Below are positions 1 to 12,705 of a stretch of DNA of 64,000 nt, piece by piece. Location: contig CM060072.1 of assembly GCA_030533445.1 (NCBI GenBank), forward strand, positions 28,505,766-28,569,765, written 5' to 3'. The notes under the pieces are model-generated. The model was not told the DNA's origin. It did no database searches and was given only the letters and a program-made list of their open reading frames with translations. This DNA is from Cyprinodon diabolis (Eukaryota; Chordata; Actinopteri; Cyprinodontiformes; Cyprinodontidae). The position numbers were made by a program, and so were the translations under genes. The number at the start of each line of letters is the position of its first letter. The first letter of the stretch is position 1.

Positions 1-285
1 TAATTTAAACTAAAAAAGGAGCACCGATGCTGGAGCATTTCATGATCTCAAGGCATAGCTGCTGAACGCACTAATAAATCAGAGAAAGAAGGAGGAGAAG
101 AAGAAAAAAGGCTGATATGTCTAACCTGCTCCTTGGAAGGAACCACATCTGAGGGTCAGCCTCCTCTGAAGATGGACAGATAATAAGCCGGACGATATCT
201 ATTAGCACGTTCATCCCTCCATCTGATATCTATTGTTAATTGTGTAACATTTGTTATCATTGTGTTATTTTATCATGTAATGATC

Positions 286-935
286 AGAGGTGTCAAAAGT
301 ATTGATGTTTATTACTCCAGTAGAAGTATAAATCCTACTGTTTAAAAAAAAAACTTTTGTAGAAGTTAGAGGATCAACTTCAGCTTTTTATTCAAGTAAA
401 AATGTAAAAGTACCATTTTTAAAACTACTTAAAAGTAGAAGTAATGCAGGAAAAAATGTTAAGCACAGAATTTTTACTGCATTTACCTATTAAAGGAACT
501 TTTTTCTACAATTCTGGATGATAACTTCTTTAGACTACATTTTCTTAGTTTTATAACTAATGGTAACGGTGTCACATTCAACTTTTCATCATCTTAAAAA
601 AACTATTTATCTTGGTATGTGGTGAACAACAAGTTGGGGCAGCACCGAGTCCAACCACAAAGAAATTAATTGTCTGGAAGAAACGAAATATTTTGATGGT
701 TTTTATTTTTTTTAATACCAACAGGCCATAATGAAAATGAACTTTAATGGAACAAAACTAATGATTCTATTTTTAAAATGTAAGGAATAGAAAGTAGAGA
801 TAATTGCAGAAATAAAAGTAAATAGTATAAGTATAAAGTAGTCTAAAAAAATAATTACTCCAATAAAGTATAGATAGCCAACATTTCTACTTAAGTAACA
901 AAGTATTTGTACTTTGTTACTGGACACTTCTGGTA
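286..935. repeat. Degenerate inverted-repeat element
   Basis: The left end (agaggtgtcaaaagtatt then ttactccagtagaagtat) is imperfectly repeated, inverted, at about 870-935, where the reverse strand reads agaagtgtccagtaac then ttacttaagtagaa. A related end is seen near 52555-52705. The inside is AT-rich without a credible ORF. It looks like an old non-autonomous DNA transposon; the family is not identified. Confidence 0.45.
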
Positions 936-1107
936 AAGACAGAAAGAAATAAAAACAATATTGGCTTCATAAATCAGCCCAAAAATATCGTCAGTGCACA
1001 TATAGTTTGATTAGACTGAAGTCAAACTTTTAGGCAATGGCCTTAAAAAAAATGTATTCATCTAACTTATCAGAAGCTAATCTAATCTAATCTGAGCACA
1101 CCTCCCT

Positions 1108-1145
1108 ACCTTGAAACACGGTGGAGGCAGCATTATACTGTAGGG
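1108..1145 (+). mobile_element. Tc1-like transposase relic
   Basis: Reading from 1108 gives TLKHGGGSIIL-stop-G, resembling the conserved KHGGGSIMLWG block of Tc1-like transposases with Trp changed to a stop. Only this short block is recognisable, so it is a decayed fragment in an intron. Confidence 0.5.
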
Positions 1146-1466
1146 AAGAAGACTCTGAATGGGGACGGAGGTTAAAGACACACAGCTGACCTCATGTTTG
1201 GAGCTCCTCCTCCTCGTCTGACCTGTTAAAGATAAGGCCACAGGTGTTGGTCTGTGGACATGGACTGCCTGGTCGCCTCCATCTAAAGCCGGTTCCACCA
1301 AACGCTGCGTCAACTAATTGAAGCTGAGGACAAACAAAAACACAATTTATCACCTTGAAAAAAAAAGAACAGAGCGACATGTTTGTGGTTGTAAAGATGT
1401 GAGAAAGACTTTAACAGGAAATCAGTTCAGCCTCTGATTGGAGTGTGTTGTTCCCGCCCCTCCCAG

Positions 1467-4400
1467 GCTCAGGAGCTGTACTTGGACATCTGCTCCACTC
1501 TGGACGCCAAGAGGGACAGAAACAGCGGCGTCCGTTCGGTGTCGTCCCACAGCTCCAGGAAATCGTCCCACACCGCCCTCTCGGACTCTCTGTGTGAGTC
1601 ATCCTCTTCTCTCTGACCCGTCAAGTCACTCGGACACAGATTCTCTTATTCTGATGTTAGTGCTGCTGAAAATTAGCCTAAAAACCATTTTTGATCAGGT
1701 GAGGCTGCTTTTAGGTTTTGGTTGCTCTGGATCTCAGGAGCGAAGTAGAGGCGTCGCTGCTGCATCTTCATGAAGACGGCTCAGCAGCTGCCTCAGTTTC
1801 ATAGCAGCATCCATTTCTTAAAGCAAACACAGTGTTGGCTTCCACAGCTTCTCCACTTCCTGGTTTAGGATCCTGCGCCTCAGCTGGTTTCCATAATTGG
1901 CTCTGGTTGGTCTGTTTGGATCCTGAATCAGGAGCTGTGATCTGAACAGAGAAGATGTGGTTTTCTAATGTTTTCACTTATGGTTTTTTCCCCACACTGC
2001 CCCCTAGAGTCGTCCAGAATATTGGGCAAAGAAGAAAAAAACCCAAAGGAGGATAAAACGTTCTACAAGTTTAATTTCTGTGCAGAACGTAAATGAATCA
2101 GGGCTAAGGCTCTAGTTACGAATTAGATTATTTTACGGGTAAGGGTGGACGTGCAGATGCTCGGCCATCTACACTGCGAGCTGCTGGCTTTAGAATAAAG
2201 GAAAAAGCTCAGCAGTGGTTTGTCCAGTATATTTATAAAAAATAGTAATCCATCCATTGACCTCCTCAGAGCGTCAGTAGAAATGTTTCCATCATCCATG
2301 TTTTATGTCGTTTTAGAGGATCGCATTAGAAGAGCTTGATGGAAACATAAAAATGTATTCAACTTACTTATTTTCATAACAAGCAGCTTTTTATGCCTGC
2401 ATGGAGTAACTTGGATAAAATAAAAGGTCATTATGACTTTTATTTAGATATGATAATTCTCTAAGATGAAAGATTTATTTAACAAACAATGAATAGTATA
2501 AATCGACTGAGCTGGCATTTGGGGAAGACATTGATTCCTTCCCATTCTTAGCTTTGGTAGTGTTAAGATCAGAGACTGATTATACTTTATTACGATGGTT
2601 TTTTTTGTGTTTGTTCTTTTAGATTGCAGGTCTAAATCTATGTTTCTCTTTGCAGCAGCAAACTCCTACACAGAGGCCTGCACGCCATCATGGCCACCGG
2701 CCGCCGTCGGAACAGAGAAAACGGCAGGCAGACTCCAGCCTAGCGGCTCGAAGGTCAGCTGAGAACAAACCTCTTCATCACGTAGTCTGCTTCATTTACC
2801 CATGGAGATGAAGACAGTCAGCAGCAGCCTCCTTGGCCTGCTTCATCCTGAGCGTGTGTTTCTTTTGTCCCCCGGTAGATTTTGGCCCAGAGACAAAATT
2901 CCTTTGAAGTCGTTCCTCAAGAGAGCAGCAAGCACTCCGCCACGGTCAGTGTCTGGGCTTCCTCTCCGCTGCTTGTTTTCAGGATCTGCCTGTTATGACT
3001 GTTGCTACCAGGCTGGTTTATTCCTCAGGCTGCTGATCTTCACTGCCTGCTGTGATTAAGGAGAAGATCTTTGTTTTGATTCTTTATTCCTCTATGGAGA
3101 ATACTGTCCCATTATTGTTCCAAGAACACCTTTTCTCAAAGAAAATACTGAGAAATAAAATTGTAAAACTTCTCAATCAAAAAAAAAAGTTTAGCTTAAC
3201 TTTATGGATTTTTTCCCCAGTTTTTATTCATTTTTTTTTTCAAATAGATATTATTTTTATTAGTACATTTTTTTCCTGAATTTATAGTTTCAAATTTTCT
3301 TTTTTTAAATAAAAATGTTTCAGTTTTATGAATTTCCTTCTTTTAAAATAATTTCTTGGATCACATTCTCTCCACCTGCTCGGTATCGACCATTAAACTG
3401 CTGTTGCTAAGGTCCAGCAGACCAATAGAAATTCATCTTTTCTCCTCAGTCCAGAAGCAAGCAAGAATGCAATACGTAAAACTCTTAAAAGGAGAAATAA
3501 AAGAAAAATAGTTCCCACTGTGGGAACGTCTGGTGATCCTGATATTCTGATAAATGCTACTGATTTTTTTAGGCAGATTTTTATCACTAGTATTAACAAT
3601 AAAAATTGAGACAATAACAAATGTTACAGAAAACGAAAATAAACCTTTATTAACAAATTAGATTAAACATTAACAATGTGGAGCAGGTAGAGGGAGCGAC
3701 GTGATGCTAAGTCAGGGCTGCTGGATGAGCTGATTGGTGAGGTGAGGCACGTATCGACCAATGCTGATATAAGAAACAAAATATATCAGCCCCAAAATAT
3801 CAGTCGTTCCACGTTCCATCAGTCTAATTTCATTACATAAAGATGTTCAACTTTGCTGAAATCAAATCACCAGAAGAAACAGCAGAAATTACTCAAAGTC
3901 TTATAGGAACCTAATATGGAGAAGAAAAAAATGCTAACATGACCCTGGAATATCATCGGGCCGATGTGTCGGTCTATCTCTACCCACCGCTACAGTAACT
4001 ACTGGTTACCGTATTTTCTTCTGACCTCCAGATAACATAGCGATGCTTCATTAAAGTCAAAGGTCACTTTGTGCTCTGCTCTGTCTTGTCTCTGCTGGAT
4101 GTTTGCATCTTGGGTTCATTAGGTATGCAGGTGAAGATCCAGGTCATAGTCATTCCAAAAAAAGTGAAAAACAATCCACTGGACTTTGTCTTTCAAGTTT
4201 GAAGACGTTTTGCTTCCCATCCAGGAAGCTCTCTAAATTCAAAGTCTCTGCATTAGCATTGAGTTCCACCTTTATAGAGTAGCCCAGCAAAGCCTTGTTA
4301 TGGCTTAGAAAACATGTAAATCGAACTGGACGAACAGATTGTTTTAACCACCTGCATGGGGACGAAGATTGAGATGATAGCAGGAAGGAATCAACTTCAT

Positions 4401-7400
4401 CAGGTTCATTAGAGATTCCAAGCTGACTGTCATAAAGTGCACCCTGCCTCTTTCCCCACCGCTTTTCTCACAGTATAACGTTTTTCTCCCCCTTCTGCAG
4501 CAGCAGCAGTCTGTGTATCAGCTTCAGCAGCCTCAGCTCGGCGTGATGACCCAGCTGAAGGAGCAGCTGATGGAGAGGACGCGCATCCTGCAGGCCGACA
4601 TTAAGACGCAGCAGCAGGAGCTGTATGACATCAAGGAGAAGCTCCACCTCGCTAATCTGCAGGTAGGAAAAGAAACCTTAAACCCGGTCTGTTTGTTTCT
4701 GGAGAACCCAAACTGGAAAAAGACTTGACAGAGGACACCAACAGAGGCCCCCAAACAGTGGAACAATGATAGATCTGTGTTTGTTAGATGCTGATTGGAG
4801 TAAAATCAGCCTGTTTCTAAATCCTCAGCAGTAATGAGCTTGTCTCCCTCTAGAGGCCAGTTTTGCTCCTGCAGCCCACACCACCATGCTGTTGTTTTAT
4901 ATTGAACTTTTAAGCATTTCGATTGACATATAGTCTTAATCTAAATCCCGTGTGTCAACATGAGGGCCTGCAGGCAAAACCCAGCCCCTTACAGCAACGT
5001 ATGCATCCCTGAAGAACCAACAAAGGCAACTAGGCAACAAAGACATACCCTGCCATTAAGTAGACAGATGTGTTCTTTCAAATTGGCAAGAACTGCTCAA
5101 TATATGGAGCTATAAAACACTATTTAGATAAATTCATCCCTATTTAATCACTTTTCATGTTGGAAGCTGATATCGAGAAAAGAAGCTGCTAATATGACTC
5201 AAACTTATCAGCCTTCCGATGCGTCGGGGTTCCTCTACCATCATCATCAGTAATCATTCGGGTTTTAGGGCTCGTCCAAAAAGCCCTCCTCAGTTTCACT
5301 CACATTATGACCGTTTTTGTGTCAGAAAAATATGAAATATAATGTCAATAATGAAAATAATCACTTCTGCTCTTAACAAAATCTCTCTCTATTTTTTATT
5401 TTTGTTTTAACATTAAATTATTTAATGATTTGTCTCTCTTTATTCTGCTTATGAACTGAGTGTATTTAGAATAATTACAGAAATGGGCCTGAATGGTTTG
5501 GTTTGTATAAAATTTGTAAATTTAACTTTAATTTAGTTTTTTTTTATTTTTTAGAAGGACTTATTTTTGATAAATGAGGACAGAGAGAAACCAGCTGTTC
5601 CTGATGTTTGGGTTTTAGATGCTGTTACAGCAGCCGATTCACAGTGACTTCAGCCAGGCCCAGCAGCAGCAGCAGCAGCAGAGCCCGGGAAGGCCGGCGC
5701 AGCAGAACCAGAACCAGAACCAGTCTGGTGTCATCAGGCAGCAATCAGGCCAACAGAAAGCATCAACCTGCGGGGCTCACAGCTCACCTACGCTCCCTCT
5801 GAGAGAAAACGCCTCTTCGTCCTCACAGGTTTAGTAAAACCCGCCGGAAAGATGATGATGATGTCGTTTTACTATAATAAAGAATATTTCCATTCTTCAT
5901 TAGCAGCTAATTACGTCTCATTACAAACTCACCAATCAGACATGCCCTGCCACATTATGGCTCTAATTAGCATTCCTATTTATATATAAAAAAGTTACAA
6001 AATGACTTTTTTCTCTCTCAACTTTCTGGATATTTTCTAGCAATAAATTTCATCCAAGTTATTTTTGTCTCTGATGTGATGAGGTTTTTAGATATTGAAG
6101 GGGAACACCATTTTAATTTTTAATTGGGCCCTTGATTTTATGTTCTTACGTCATGTTCCACTCACCCATGTTAGTTTTTTGTTATTTGGAGCTGTTCTGA
6201 AGATATTCCATTAGGTTATATCCAAGTAACGTCTTCCTATGGGCAACGACTTGAAGGCACAAACTAAACTGTTCATAATTTATTCTTTATGGTACGCCAG
6301 CATTCATAGGCGAATCACTGTCCCACAGACATCCGCGCTTATATATTTTGTATTAATATTTTTTTTAAAACAAAGCGGAGTGTGTATGACGTCGTCCGTG
6401 CACGGTGGCTACCATTCCTTCATCCTGTCCGCTGAACTGCTGCTATTTTCTCACATGCCTGGAAGGTGTCTAGTGCTACTACCGCAGATGATCTCGCTCT
6501 GCAAATGGAATTGAACGAATAGAAGGGGTAGAGCGTAGCCGCCTGGGGCCCGGGCTGCCTGTTACAACTCCAGTCCGGCACGCGGATGACGTCATACACA
6601 CTCCAGTGAATCGGTGCTTTAGAAACAGTGTATTGGCAAGTAGATTTGCACTGCTAATCTGTGGTGCTTACACTGAAGGGAAGGACTGTTTAAATGATGA
6701 TGTTGGTTCTTTTACACCAAACGACTGATTAGGAGACGCTTTTCGCCATTTGTCCAGCTTACCGCTACCGGGTCTGTGCCTCAGGTTCAGCAGCGGATTG
6801 CCAGCAGCAGACCAACCCAGACGGTGAGTCTACCAATGCAGACCAACACCAGCCTGACGACGCCCTTCTACAGCAACCCCATGATGTTCTCCCAGACAAA
6901 CACCAGGCCTCAGCAGGACCCGAACCAAAGACAGACGGATCAGCTCAGCCATGACGGACAGTTACGGTCAGACGCCTGAAAGATGTTCTCTTTTTCCTTG
7001 CCGGGTTCTGGTGTCGGTTCTAAAGCGGTTTCTCTCCTGCAGGATGCTCCTCAAGCAGCCCATGCAGACAGTGGTTCCTACTGGCAGCAGCGCCTCCCAG
7101 CCTTCCCAGTGCAACATGGGAATCTCCCAAACTCTGTGAGCAGCCAGACCGCAGCTCCTGCTTGGTGTCTGTTGGTTCTGCAGCTGAGCTCCTCTCTGCT
7201 CTCCTTACAGGTACAGCTTGGACCAGCCCATCACCTCCTTCACCATGCAGCAGGTCAACTGTAACGCCGTGCTCGTCCCCTCCCCCGTCTTCACCTCACC
7301 CATCATGATCCCACACAACAGCTTCATCACGCATCAGGCCCAGTCGGCCTACCACAGCCAGCCGCAGACCTCCCAGCACTCTGTGCAGCAGCTGCAGGCC

Positions 7401-10400
7401 CAGCAGTTCTTTCAGGTAAAAAAAACCCCCACAGCTCCTACATGTGATCGATGGCGGCGGCGCCGCAGCGACATCAGAGCCTCCACGTCTGCATGCTAAA
7501 ATGAAGCATCGGATGTAGCAGACGGTACATGTGTGCACTTATTCTAATTAGCTGCAGGGTTTATTTTGAAAAACTAACCCACCACCTTCTGTCTTACCAT
7601 GGAGCTGGTTAGCATATGAAGCTAACTGGTAGCTACAGGTCGCTGCTCTGCTGTGAAGGAAAACTGGAGGGGACAGTCCAGTGATGAAAACTTTGTGACT
7701 TTATTGTTTTATATGGAGACTTTTTAGACCCTGTAGTAACTTAAAAAAGCAACCAGAGACAAATCCAGCGACTTTTCACTTTTGTTTTTTGTAAGTTTAG
7801 CTGTTCCAGATGAAAGCAGACATCATTCTACCGCTAAGCTTGGTTTATACTCACCACGTCAGACAGGGCGCGAAGGTGTGCGCTCCAAAAAGTGACGCAA
7901 TCCCCGCACACAAGCGCGGACCGCGCCAGCCTCGTTCCAAATTGGAGGCTATAAAGTAGTTTGCCTTTACTGACATCAAATGGTACAGAAGGACAATGTG
8001 GAAGAGTTTGGAAAATATAGAGTTCCTGTTTATTTAGTGACTAAAATCAGCGAAAACAGGGGAGCGTTTATCGTCCAGGATGGTGGTAAAAACAAGGATT
8101 TAGTTTCTGTTTCCATCACATAGGATATAAAGTCTGAAACTACTATCCATAGTATACAGTGCATTCAGCTTTAATTAGTGAAACAACGCAGTTTTTTTAA
8201 TATCTGTTATTTTAAAATAGCAAAGAGGTACATATGGGCTTCACAGGGGGGTTTCCTGGTTTCCCTATCATCACGTCTCCCTGTGTGCAGCAGGTAAACC
8301 GACCGTTTTATTTCGGTGTAGCACACCTATCATAATTCAATCATCATCAGTTCTTAAATGAAGAAAACTGTGTTTGGACATTTTCACTTGTGTTGATCAC
8401 TGCCCCTCTGTGTTTTTTGCGAGTACTGCACCTACATCCATGTCAACTATAAAAGGGTCAGCGTTTCTATGGTCTCACGCACAGACCGGCGAGACAACCT
8501 AACGCGCGAGTATATTTCGGCCATTACTGTCTGACAGGGAGCTTAGAACTCCTCCTGCGGTCAGAGCAGAGAGCAGACCTGCCCCATTTCCCCTCAGCAT
8601 ATAAAAAACATGAGCAAAGCTACTCAATCTGCCCTGGATTACAAAGCAGGATATAAATATCATGGAACCACAGTTTTTAATCTAGTCTCCTTTTTTCTTT
8701 AAAACTATTGGACTAAAAGAGTGACCTGATTCCCACACGACGTGGATCACTCGTCTTTTCAGACTCAATGTCTGTTTGGAAAATCAAAATTACAATACTG
8801 ATACTGAAACAGAGACATTTAAAGTGTGATGTCAGGATGCAGCACAGATTCTGGCCTCGTCAGCTGGAGCAGATCTGCTCTGTTTAGGAGACAGGAGCTG
8901 AGAGCTGTGGATGGACCGGTCCGTTCACATTGCAGCCCCTACCTGTGGTCATGAGACACGAAAGCAAAGATCACAGATAGAAACCAGTAGGGTGGCTGAG
9001 CTCCAGCTGGGAGGGTGGAGGAGGAGCCTAGACGTTCTCTGCTGCTCCTCATGGAGGCAAGACTGCAGGAACAGGCCCCGCCATTTTTAGTTTTCCTGCA
9101 AAACTTCCACTGTTTTACTAGACTTCATTGGAGCTACAGACTATCAAGCAAACAAAGAACAGCGTCAGGGGTCATTTATGTTAACATTTTTGAAATGAAA
9201 GTCGTCAAAACTTTACCTTAAGTTTTAAAATTTGATAATTCAATGAAAAAGTTCTGATGGAGATAGACAGCAGGTCTGTTTTAGTCGGACTACGCAGCAA
9301 TTCAGCAACAATTTCATGGGTCTAACAGGAAGAGAGATTTTTTACAAAGTAAAACACATCTGCTGCAGCACGCCATCTTTAGTGATGGCTTTATGAGATT
9401 TTAAAATTCCTTTAGAATCATATTTAAAATGCACATATCACCACCATAATAGTTAAAACTCATAACATTTCCTGTTATAACGTATTAAATGTTTGAATTT
9501 ATGCAGAAAATAAACATTGAAAAATACACTCGTGCAAAACAATAACAGCTTCAGCCTCTTCAGAGGGGCTGTCAAGACTGTGGATCTGTGTTGAACTTAA
9601 TGTTGAGCAAATGCTCAACAAAATAAAAGCACTCAAACCGGAAGTTATTGACAACATGAAAGAAAAATGAGCACAAAATCAATGAGATAAAATACATTCT
9701 ATTTCGTTGTAATAAAATACAAATATACATCCAATTTGAGGGAAAATACAAAATAAAATCTGTAAATCGTATTGGAGTCATACAGGAGGCAGGGAAATGA
9801 ACAATCCATAAAACGCTTTAAAAAACAGAAAACTTTACCAATGCTAGGAGTTCAGGGGGACAGAAAACGGATATAATAGTGATCCTGTTATAAACATCAT
9901 ATAAACTGTCCCACCGCCTGTATTGCTGCGTACATCCTATCATCCTGCATTGGTTTAACAGCAGGCTGATCATGAAGTTGGACTTTGCCTTGTAGCTGTA
10001 CCAGCTGATTGGTTTCTTTACTTTTTCTATCCATCCCATCCAGTCAAATGTGGGACATTAGCTGCATCGTTTAAATGCGTAAAATATCCATGATCGGATC
10101 TAAATCTCAGTTAATTGAAGTTCAAAATCTCTGTTTCCATGGAAACTACATTTAATGATCCAATCTCGTGTGTGTATCCATGTAGTTTTCTAGTTTTCTT
10201 GAAACACCTCAGCTTTAGCTCCTCTTTGTGTCTGACCCTCACATTTGACTTTCTTTGGTTCTTCACTCGTCTTCATGTAGATTTTGCCATGATGAACATT
10301 GGACACATCTTTGTATCCATCCTTTTGTTTTTGATGGTCATTTTGGCAAAGGGCTCAGCGGCAACTTATGCTAACACTCCTTAGCTATAGTGGTAACTTA

Positions 10401-12705
10401 TGCTAACGCTCCCTATCTACAGCGGTAACTTATGCTAACAGTCCTTAGCTGCAGCGGCAACTTATGCTAATGCTCCTTAGCTGCAGCAGTAACTTATGCT
10501 AACACTCTTTAGCTATAATGGTAACTTATGCTAACGCTCCCTATCTACAGCGGTAACTTATGCTTATGTTACCCTGCAACCTCGGATGGCTGAGGGTAAT
10601 GTGTGCGATGATCTTCCCTCAACGTGTGGTGCTGTGGTATGAGAAAGACGAAACACACATGTTGAGCTTCTTTACCTTCAACCGGAAGATTTCTTCTTGT
10701 GTGTTCCAAACACTTCATGTACAACATTCTTCAGTAGAGGACCATTAGCTTCATTACATAAGAAATGGCTGTAATATACCTTTAAACCAAACAATCAACT
10801 TTTAACATACTCCATTTAGCATTATGAACTATATCAAATGACAAAATTTATTTAAAAATGGCTTCTCTGTCTAACCATATGAACTTTGTAGTTAGTGCTT
10901 TAAATCCAATGTCCCTTTTTGTATTTTACTATCAAAGTAGAAATCAGCATAAATAAAATGTATTTTAACATTTAAGCATCTTAGCTTTTACCAATAGTAT
11001 TTTACATCTCACATAAACTCCACTCTCAATATAAAACTGAAAAAGACACAATATTCCTTTAATGTGCTTCAGCCTTCAGCTTCACATATATTCTAAATAT
11101 ATAGCTTATCTGGTTTTTTGTAACAAACCCATAAAAAAGCATTAAATAAAATAAAGAAACCGAAATTATTTCCTTTGAGTGTGGACTCCTTCAAAAAGTG
11201 CAAAACACAGGTTCAGATGAACTCCAGTCTTTTCAGCTAACTCTAGCATATGTGAAGTTAGCTAACATTGGCTCTAATTAGCATTCTGAACTAGTCCCAT
11301 TTTGTACACAAAAACCATCACAAAATGAACTACATGACTCATTAGTTGAGATTCAATTTAAGATCCTTTTCGACTCTTCAAGAGTACTAATATTGGTACA
11401 TAAAACCATATTTATACTGACCTGTGGTATGAGAAAGACGAAACACACATGTTGAGCTTCTTTACCTTCAACCGGAAGATTTATTCTTCTTGTGTGTTCA
11501 GTCTTTTTCACACCGCCAACGCGTCAGCGCCCCGTAGTGGCCGCGGCCGGACCTACATGGACTAAATGAATAACACCATATAATCTAATAAAATGAGAAA
11601 TCAAAGACACAAAACGAAAAAAATAATGTTGGGGTGCCTGTTTTCCAACTTCTTTGTTTTATCCACTAAAAACTGGCTTTTCACCCCTCTACACTAACAC
11701 TCCTTAGCTGCAGCGGTAACTTATGCTAACGCTCCCTATCTACAGCAGTAACTTATGCTAACGCTCCTTAGCTACAGTGGTAACTTATGCTAACGCTCCC
11801 TATCTACAGCGGTAACTTATGCTAACGCTCCTTAGCTACAGTGGTAACTTATGCTAACGCTCCTTAGCTACAGTGGTAACTTATGCTAATGCTCCCTATC
11901 TACAGTGGTAACTTATGCTAACGCTCCCTATCTACAGTGGTAACTTATGCTAACGCTCCCTATCTACAGCAGTAACTTATGCTAACGCTCCCTATCTACA
12001 GTGGTAACTTATGCTAACGCTCCCTATCTACAGCAGTAACTTATGCTAACGCTCCCTATCTACAGCGGTAACTTATGCTAACGCTCCCTATCTACAGCAG
12101 TAACTTATGCTAACGCTCCCTATCTACAGCAGTAACTTATGCTAACACTCCCTATCTACAGCGGTAACTTATGCTAACGCTCCCTATCTACAGCGGTAAC
12201 TTATGCTAACGCTCCCTATCTACAGCGGTAACTTATGCTAACGCTCCCTATCTACAGCGGTAACTTATGCTAACGCTCCTTAGCTGCAGCAGTTGCAGGC
12301 AGGATGGCAGGTTCATCCTCACATTACATTTAGAGCCACCTCTTCCACCGAGGAGGACCAGGAGCGTCAAAGTAAATTGGGGGTCGTTAAACTTTTTAAA
12401 TGTTTTTTCCGTATTCAGGATGAAATCTACCTTTTCTCCATCTATCTGGTAAAATCATGTTTGAATAGTTTCAAAGGTCACTCATCTCCATATATGGTCA
12501 AACATCCTCTTTGTTTTCCCAGATAAATCAGGGTCTGGTTCACGGCGGTTCTGCTCCAACTTTCCTCCACGCCACCAACATCCCACAGCAAAGCACCATG
12601 GGATACATTCAGCAGCCAACACAGCAGCAACGGCAGTACCAACATTCCCAGAACCAGAACCAGCCAGGCAGTGTTTCAGACTTCAGGAACATGCTGACCC
12701 GATAG
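1467..12705 (+). CDS. npas2: NPAS2-type (CLOCK paralogue) circadian bHLH-PAS transcription factor, C-terminal part
   Basis: Nine exons encode the last 441 residues: 1467-1593, 2656-2753, 2879-2944, 4501-4662, 5619-5828, 6785-6966, 7043-7135, 7211-7415 and 12523-12705 (TAG stop). Every junction has AG/GT and phase is continuous. NPAS2/CLOCK proteins pair with BMAL1 and activate E-box genes of the circadian loop in the nucleus. The DNA-binding and PAS exons must lie upstream. Exon 1467 encodes a HSSRKSSHTALSD-like stretch that matches CLOCK. Exon 4501 (54 aa) encodes the amphipathic QLKEQLMERTRILQADI helix; it corresponds to mouse Clock exon 19, the one skipped in the Clock-delta19 mutant. Downstream the protein is Gln-rich (a run of seven Q, NQNQNQ), as in the transactivation region. 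LLQQP after the helix and HDGQLRMLLKQPMQ resemble NPAS2 more than CLOCK. The protein ends SDFRNMLTR. The donor at 5829 is a weak GTTTAG. The family is certain; the exact paralogue (npas2 or a third clock gene) is inferred. Confidence 0.9.
2945..4500. other. npas2 intron, AT-rich with repeat copies
   Basis: No exon is seen between the 2879-2944 and 4501-4662 exons. About 3720-3990 resembles the dispersed 'tatcag...gatataagaaa' repeat also seen near 33790-33930. A Penelope-like repeat copy is listed at 4140-4420. Confidence 0.5.
4140..4420. repeat. Dispersed repeat, copy 1 (possibly Penelope-like)
   Basis: It contains ccactggactttgtctttca, gaagacgttttgcttcccat and agcaaagccttgttatggct, and ends near a 'gataGCaggaaggaatcaact' block. 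The last two blocks recur near 61915-62150. The 'gaagacgtttygcttctcatcc' phrase is typical of a repeat abundant in teleosts; assignment to Penelope-like elements is from memory and uncertain. Confidence 0.5.
4663..5618. other. npas2 intron
   Basis: AT-rich intron. About 5150-5250 carries 'gctgatatcga...cgatgcgtcgg', a remnant of a dispersed repeat. No coding exon is seen. Confidence 0.5.
5829..6784. other. npas2 intron with a GC-richer block
   Basis: A 91-codon ORF at 6239-6514 has no recognisable family and no splice context. About 6360-6640 is GC-richer and holds a TGACGTCA palindrome at 6587-6594. The block may be an old repeat; I cannot name it. Confidence 0.4.
10355..10566. repeat. 32-bp minisatellite, array A (about 6.6 copies)
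   Basis: The anchor aacttatgcta recurs every 32 bp from about 10363 to 10555. Units fall into two types, one with ctccctatctacag and one with ctccttagctgcag. They differ more from each other than the units of array B do. Confidence 0.9.
10632..10704. repeat. Direct repeat, copy 1
   Basis: The stretch ctgtggtatgagaaagacga...accggaagat...cttcttgtgtgttc is repeated in the same orientation at 11422-11497. The second copy has a 3-bp insertion after 'gattt'. Both copies lie between the two minisatellite arrays. Confidence 0.9.
11422..11497. repeat. Direct repeat, copy 2
   Basis: Nearly identical to 10632-10704 and in the same orientation. It is followed by a CG-rich piece (cgcgtcagcgccccgtagtg) that array A does not have. 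Confidence 0.9.
11691..12292. repeat. 32-bp minisatellite, array B (about 19 copies)
   Basis: Eighteen anchors (taacttatgc) are spaced exactly 32 bp apart from 11717 to 12261. Inner units are nearly uniform (gctccctatctacagcRg), while the edge units are of the ctccttagctgcag type. The array ends 231 bp before the last npas2 exon. Confidence 0.95.

Larger units (their letters stand above)
1..1466. other. npas2 intron (partial) with repeat debris
   Basis: No coding exon is visible. Two repeat remnants are listed separately (about 286-935 and 1108-1145). The rest is AT-rich. An acceptor (cccag) at 1462-1466 opens the first visible exon. Confidence 0.6.
7416..12522. other. Last npas2 intron, 5.1 kb, with minisatellites
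   Basis: No coding exon is seen. It carries two arrays of the same 32-bp minisatellite (10355-10566 and 11691-12292) and a direct repeat of about 73 bp (10632-10704, 11422-11497), listed separately. About 7836-8545 is GC-richer and may be an old transposable element, unclassified. 8580-10350 is AT-rich with nothing recognisable. Confidence 0.6.

Noticed and set aside
6239..6514. 91-codon ORF in an npas2 intron
   Set aside because: No domain, and neighbouring exons join in phase without it.
11691..12292. CRISPR-like array (regular 32-bp period)
   Set aside because: There are no unique spacers between repeats; units are head-to-tail copies of one sequence in a vertebrate intron, so it is a minisatellite.
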